From Bin55 sp963664665 (lineage in GTDB: Bacteria > Pseudomonadota > Gammaproteobacteria > Pseudomonadales > Azotimanducaceae), in NCBI GenBank assembly GCA_963664665.2, contig CAXXMH010000001.1, forward strand, positions 1-64,000: 64,000 bases of DNA, read 5' to 3'. The notes under the pieces are model-generated. The model had not been told where the DNA came from. It did not search any database and saw nothing but the letters and a program-made list of their open reading frames with translations. Shown piece after piece: positions 60,874 to 64,000 of this stretch (position 1 is its first letter; each line of letters begins with the position of its first letter). The position numbers and the translations under genes are program-made.

Positions 60874-62261
60874 GTTAACGAGTCAAGATTGGCGATGAAA
60901 TCCTCGAGTGGTTCTGCACCTCGCGTATCAAGATAGATAGCGCCTTTAAACAAGCGGCCGATGACCGGTGTTGGCGAATGTCGAAGACTCGCGAAGAGAT
61001 CTTGTGTCGCTGAATTCGAAGGACCTCTGAGGACGACGGCGATTGACGGTACGGTGTCGCCTGGCATGGCACCGCTACCGACTTCCGCTTCGCTCATTTC
61101 GATGTCGACCGAGAAGTCTTCTGGTAGGAGTTCGGCGAGGCGTGAGTGAATCAGCTTGGCGCGTGATTGGAGTTCGTTATTCGATATGCTGAGGGTGCGT
61201 AACGTTGGCACGTTGTTGCGGACGTGTTCAGCGTCCTCATACGCTTTGAGTGTCTCATCGAGCAAAGCGAGTGTCAACTTCGAGGTCCGAAGTGCACGTT
61301 TCATCGGATTTGCATTGATCTTATCAATCAGTTCGCGTGAGCCAACTAGCAAACCAGCTTGTGGACCACCTAGCAGCTTGTCACCGGAGAACGTCACCAA
61401 GTCTGCGCCGTCTTTTAACGCATCGTTTGGCATTGGTTCGCGCGGCAACCCAAACTGGCTGGTATCGACTAATGCGCCGCTCCCAAGATCGACCACACAC
61501 GGAATGTGATGTTCCGTCGCGAGCTCACTCAATGACTTTGTGCTCACTTCTTTGGTAAAGCCCTGAATGCGGTAGTTACTTGGGTGCACTTTGAGCAATA
61601 ACGCGGGTTGGCTCGCGATTGCACGTTCATAGTCACTGAGATGCGTACGGTTCGTGGTTCCGACTTCCACTAATTGGCATCCCGCGGCCTCCATGATTTC
61701 GGGCAAACGAAAACTGCCGCCGATTTCTATGAGCTCGCCACGAGAGACGATGACGTTACGGTCTCGCGCCAGCGTATGCAACAGGATTAGGACCGCCGCA
61801 GCGTTGTTATTTACGATGGCGGCCGCTTCTGCGTTCACGAGTCGACATAGTCGCTCGCATACTGCTTCCTCGCGTTGGCCGCGACTTCCGGTACCCAAAT
61901 CGAATTCAATCGATGCAGGCTGCGTGACAAGAGGCTTTACCCGTTCTAACATCGCTTCATCGATGCGTGCGCGGCCTAAATTCGTGTGAAGAATCGTGCC
62001 AGTCACGTTGAAAACGCGTTGATAGCCACGTAGACGCTCAGTGGACAACCAGCGTTCGATTTCTTTTCGATAGAACGACTCTACCTCATCGTTGTCAACA
62101 GTCACTTCACCGGTGCGAAGGCGTGCCTGAATCGCGCGAATTGCTGCGCGGACAGATTCGCGACCCCAGGCTGCGACCACTTCCTCCAGAATAGGTGCAC
62201 CAAGCAACCGATCGATTGAAGGAATGGCTTGACGATTCTGGTTATCGTCGTCGCTGCTCAT
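60870..62261 (-). CDS. selA: L-seryl-tRNA(Sec) selenium transferase
   Basis: 463 residues, full length for bacterial SelA. RVFNVTGTILHTNLGRA and ALLLKVHPSNYRIQGFT are conserved, and the PLP lysine is K295 in VTFSGDKLLGGPQ, at the same number as in E. coli SelA. It converts Ser-tRNA(Sec) to Sec-tRNA(Sec) using selenophosphate. First gene of the selA-selB pair. selC (tRNA-Sec), selD and a recognisable selenoprotein gene were not found in this window and must lie elsewhere if the pathway works. Confidence 0.95.
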   Translation of the reverse strand: MSSDDDNQNRQAIPSIDRLLGAPILEEVVAAWGRESVRAAIRAIQARLRTGEVTVDNDEVESFYRKEIERWLSTERLRGYQRVFNVTGTILHTNLGRARIDEAMLERVKPLVTQPASIEFDLGTGSRGQREEAVCERLCRLVNAEAAAIVNNNAAAVLILLHTLARDRNVIVSRGELIEIGGSFRLPEIMEAAGCQLVEVGTTNRTHLSDYERAIASQPALLLKVHPSNYRIQGFTKEVSTKSLSELATEHHIPCVVDLGSGALVDTSQFGLPREPMPNDALKDGADLVTFSGDKLLGGPQAGLLVGSRELIDKINANPMKRALRTSKLTLALLDETLKAYEDAEHVRNNVPTLRTLSISNNELQSRAKLIHSRLAELLPEDFSVDIEMSEAEVGSGAMPGDTVPSIAVVLRGPSNSATQDLFASLRHSPTPVIGRLFKGAIYLDTRGAEPLEDFIANLDSLT

Positions 62262-62376
62262 GAATAGTTCGTTTTCCGCATCTGCACTATGTTAAATCGT
62301 CATCCTTGCCAACCGCAGACTGACATACAAAGTGCTGGACATAGGTTGGCCAAATCGCATGTAAAAGGAGAGTCTA

Positions 62377-63261
62377 GTGGGACACCGTGTCGCATTCGTG
62401 GGATTAGGCGTAATGGGCTACCCGATGGCTGGTCATCTGGCAAGCGCGGGTCATGAAGTCACGGTTTACAACCGTAGTCCGGCGCGAGCTGACGCATGGC
62501 TGGCAGAGCACGCAGGTACGGCAAAAGCCACGCCAGCCGAAGCGGCTGACGGTGCGGAGTTTGTTTTCATGTGTGTCGGGAACGATGACGATGTACGAAG
62601 TGTCACGTATGGCGAGTCGGGCGTGCTCGCTACGATCCAAAAAGACGCGGTATTCGTCGACCACACGACAGATTCACCCGATCTTGCTAGGGAGCTTTCT
62701 CAAGCAAGTGACGATGCGGGTGCGCATTTCTTGGACGCACCACTCAGTGGTGGGCAGGCTGGTGCAGACAATGGAGCACTGACCATCATGGTTGGCGGAG
62801 ACAAGGCGGTGTTCGCCCGAACCGAGCCGGTGATCGACTGTTACACCAAGACGGTCAAGCTAATGGGTAGTGCCGGCTCCGGTCAACTGACGAAGATGGT
62901 AAATCAGATCTGCATCGCGGGCGTCGTTCAGGGATTAGCCGAGGGTTTTCATCTCGCCGAGAAATCTGGTCTCGATATCAATGAGGTTGTTGAGATCATC
63001 AAGAATGGCGCGGCTGGATCGTGGCAGATGGAGAACCGTGCGGAAACGATGGCTGCGCGTAAATTCGACTATGGATTCGCGGTCAATTGGATGCGAAAGG
63101 ACCTTGCGATCGCTCTCGATGTAGCACGACAAGTCGATGCACGGTTGCCAATGACCGCCTTGGTCGATCAGTTCTATGCGGAGGTCCAAGCGTTAGGTGG
63201 CAGTCGATGGGACACATCGAGCCTTATCGAACGGTTGCGTCAAGTCGACGAGAAAAAATAA
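62377..63261 (+). CDS. 3-hydroxyisobutyrate dehydrogenase-family enzyme
   Basis: A 294-residue beta-hydroxyacid dehydrogenase: AFVGLGVMGYPMAGHLASAG (NAD(P) site), FLDAPLSGGQAGADNG (substrate-binding DAPxSGG) and GQLTKMVNQICIAG with the catalytic Lys. It oxidises or reduces a short hydroxy acid such as 3-hydroxyisobutyrate or tartronate semialdehyde. Start GTG 62377, with AGGAGAG just upstream. Divergent from selA. Confidence 0.9.
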   Translation: MGHRVAFVGLGVMGYPMAGHLASAGHEVTVYNRSPARADAWLAEHAGTAKATPAEAADGAEFVFMCVGNDDDVRSVTYGESGVLATIQKDAVFVDHTTDSPDLARELSQASDDAGAHFLDAPLSGGQAGADNGALTIMVGGDKAVFARTEPVIDCYTKTVKLMGSAGSGQLTKMVNQICIAGVVQGLAEGFHLAEKSGLDINEVVEIIKNGAAGSWQMENRAETMAARKFDYGFAVNWMRKDLAIALDVARQVDARLPMTALVDQFYAEVQALGGSRWDTSSLIERLRQVDEKK

Positions 63262-63323
63262 ATCGAAAACACGCGAAGGCGAGCCATGGCAGTGTTTGCT
63301 GGTAATGAACCTGGGTAGATCGC

Positions 63324-64000
63324 CTAGCCAGCTTCATCAAGCAGTGACTGGAATTTTTGATTTCGGTCGTGCATATCGCTAGGTGAATAGTCCTTGCCCA
63401 AGACCTGTTGCATTGGCGGGAACCAGAAGAAGAGGAACTTGAGAAATCGGTCGCGTTCAAGTCGCGACCAGTTGAGGGATGTGAATCCGCTCATCGCGTT
63501 GCACAAGGCGTTCAAATCGGGAGCTCGCGTCGTCATCTCGCCAAATGAGTAGAGCGCTTTGCCGATCGTAATCACAGGTTTTTCGAATAGAAAAGCTTCA
63601 AGTCCAACCGAAGAATTGATCGTGATCACACCTCGCGAATTGGCAACAAGATCGTACACGTCATGCTGATGGTCTAGGACAAGCCTTGGATTTTGATAGG
63701 ACTCAATTTTCTGTGCGAATGAGATGGGGCTGCTTGGGTGTTCCTTGATGCGAAGGTGAAGATCCGCGGGTAATTGCCGCGACGCTTCGTTCAAACTATC
63801 CAGTAGATGCGGGATTCCGGTGATCCAACCACCGAATACGGTCACTTGAGTGTCCCTCGGAACCTGAAGCGGACAGAATACGTAGGACTCTGATCTCAGT
63901 TCCGTATTTCCGCTATGAACGTCTGAATTCGTTGATTCATCCTGAACACGATGCGAGTCAACGTAATCGGCTCCTCGGTACTCGGCAAACTCGTCCTCTG
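63324..64000 (-). CDS. Capsule polysaccharide (KpsC/KpsS-like) protein, partial
   Basis: The frame is open from the stop at 63324 to the right edge (225 codons), so the start lies outside the window. YVFCPLQVPRDTQVT, LRIKEHPSSP and GVITINSSVGLEAFLFEKPVITIG match the C-terminal retaining-Kdo-transferase-like domain of capsule biosynthesis/export proteins (KpsC/KpsS, CapS). These build the Kdo linker on the lipid anchor of group 2 capsules. The gene is on the opposite strand to its left neighbour. An internal GTG at 63845 could mimic a start but falls within the conserved domain. Confidence 0.75.
   Translation of the reverse strand, partial: EDEFAEYRGADYVDSHRVQDESTNSDVHSGNTELRSESYVFCPLQVPRDTQVTVFGGWITGIPHLLDSLNEASRQLPADLHLRIKEHPSSPISFAQKIESYQNPRLVLDHQHDVYDLVANSRGVITINSSVGLEAFLFEKPVITIGKALYSFGEMTTRAPDLNALCNAMSGFTSLNWSRLERDRFLKFLFFWFPPMQQVLGKDYSPSDMHDRNQKFQSLLDEAG

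Noticed and set aside
62262..62376. selC tRNA-Sec beside selA
   Set aside because: The gap upstream of selA has no cloverleaf, long variable arm or TCA anticodon context.

Overview
The window reads as chromosomal DNA of a marine-type gammaproteobacterium. Single-copy housekeeping genes (prfC, pepN, apaG, lon, selA/selB) and cbb3 oxidase subunit ccoP have proteobacterial architecture, and the methylated-amine and DMSP-demethylase-like one-carbon genes are typical of marine bacteria. No rRNA, tRNA or CRISPR array was seen. Base composition is near 48-50% GC by eye, with an AT-rich patch at about 1.4-3.6 kb and GC-rich inserts (IS110, IS1634, second TnpB). The density of insertion sequences, broken genes and toxin-antitoxin debris suggests a genome under strong mobile-element pressure, possibly host-associated; that lifestyle is inference.

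Layout. 0-1.3 kb: frameshifted IS1-family transposase. 1.4-3.6 kb: AT-rich cassette with a small membrane protein, an HsdR-N-like PD-(D/E)XK nuclease, small unknown proteins and a trypsin-like protease. 3.6-5.3 kb: orphan ccoP without a start codon, then a VapBC-type pair whose toxin is dead. 5.7-13.5 kb: a two-domain AAA+ ATPase gene split by an IS110-family element, a WYL regulator, a Cas4-like/DEDD nuclease (DUF2779 type) and an AAA_14/DUF4143 ATPase. 13.9-33.5 kb: a C1-demethylation region with a DmdA-like GcvT protein, an MTHFR-like protein, dimethylglycine dehydrogenase and sarcosine oxidase soxB-soxD-soxA, where soxA is fused in frame to soxG. This operon is bracketed by diverged fragments of itself, with a giant secreted subtilase gene and an IS1634 element in the duplication zones; VOC, GST and a small conserved protein follow.

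33.5-37.4 kb is a graveyard: an IS110 right-end remnant, an IS3-type orfA remnant, a frameshifted thrombospondin-3-repeat gene, two miniature transposable elements with exact 9-bp target duplications, a PH-domain protein, an unknown membrane protein and a decayed IS3 element. 37.6-44.2 kb: a putative HExxH metallopeptidase, a nuclease-like unknown, lon, and two coupled acyl-CoA dehydrogenases preceded by a perfect 17-bp dyad. 44.3-51.7 kb: two unrelated TnpB elements around dUTPase, oxidoreductase, TauD-like dioxygenase, Nudix and class-III aminotransferase genes. 51.7-64 kb: apaG, an APH/ACAD10-like kinase-fold protein, an oxidoreductase, pepN, prfC, an IS21-like end remnant, selB-selA, a 3-hydroxyisobutyrate dehydrogenase-family enzyme and a capsule-polysaccharide gene running off the right edge.

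How the genes fit together. DMG dehydrogenase and sarcosine oxidase would convert dimethylglycine to sarcosine to glycine, releasing C1 units as 5,10-methylene-THF. The GcvT/DmdA-like demethylase and MTHFR-like protein would handle methyl-THF/methylene-THF exchange. The most notable structures are the soxA-soxG fusion with its flanking self-fragments, the MITE pair, the IS110-split AAA+ gene and the AT-rich nuclease/protease cassette. The cassette is the best candidate for an undescribed (possibly defence) system, but the sequence alone does not prove that.
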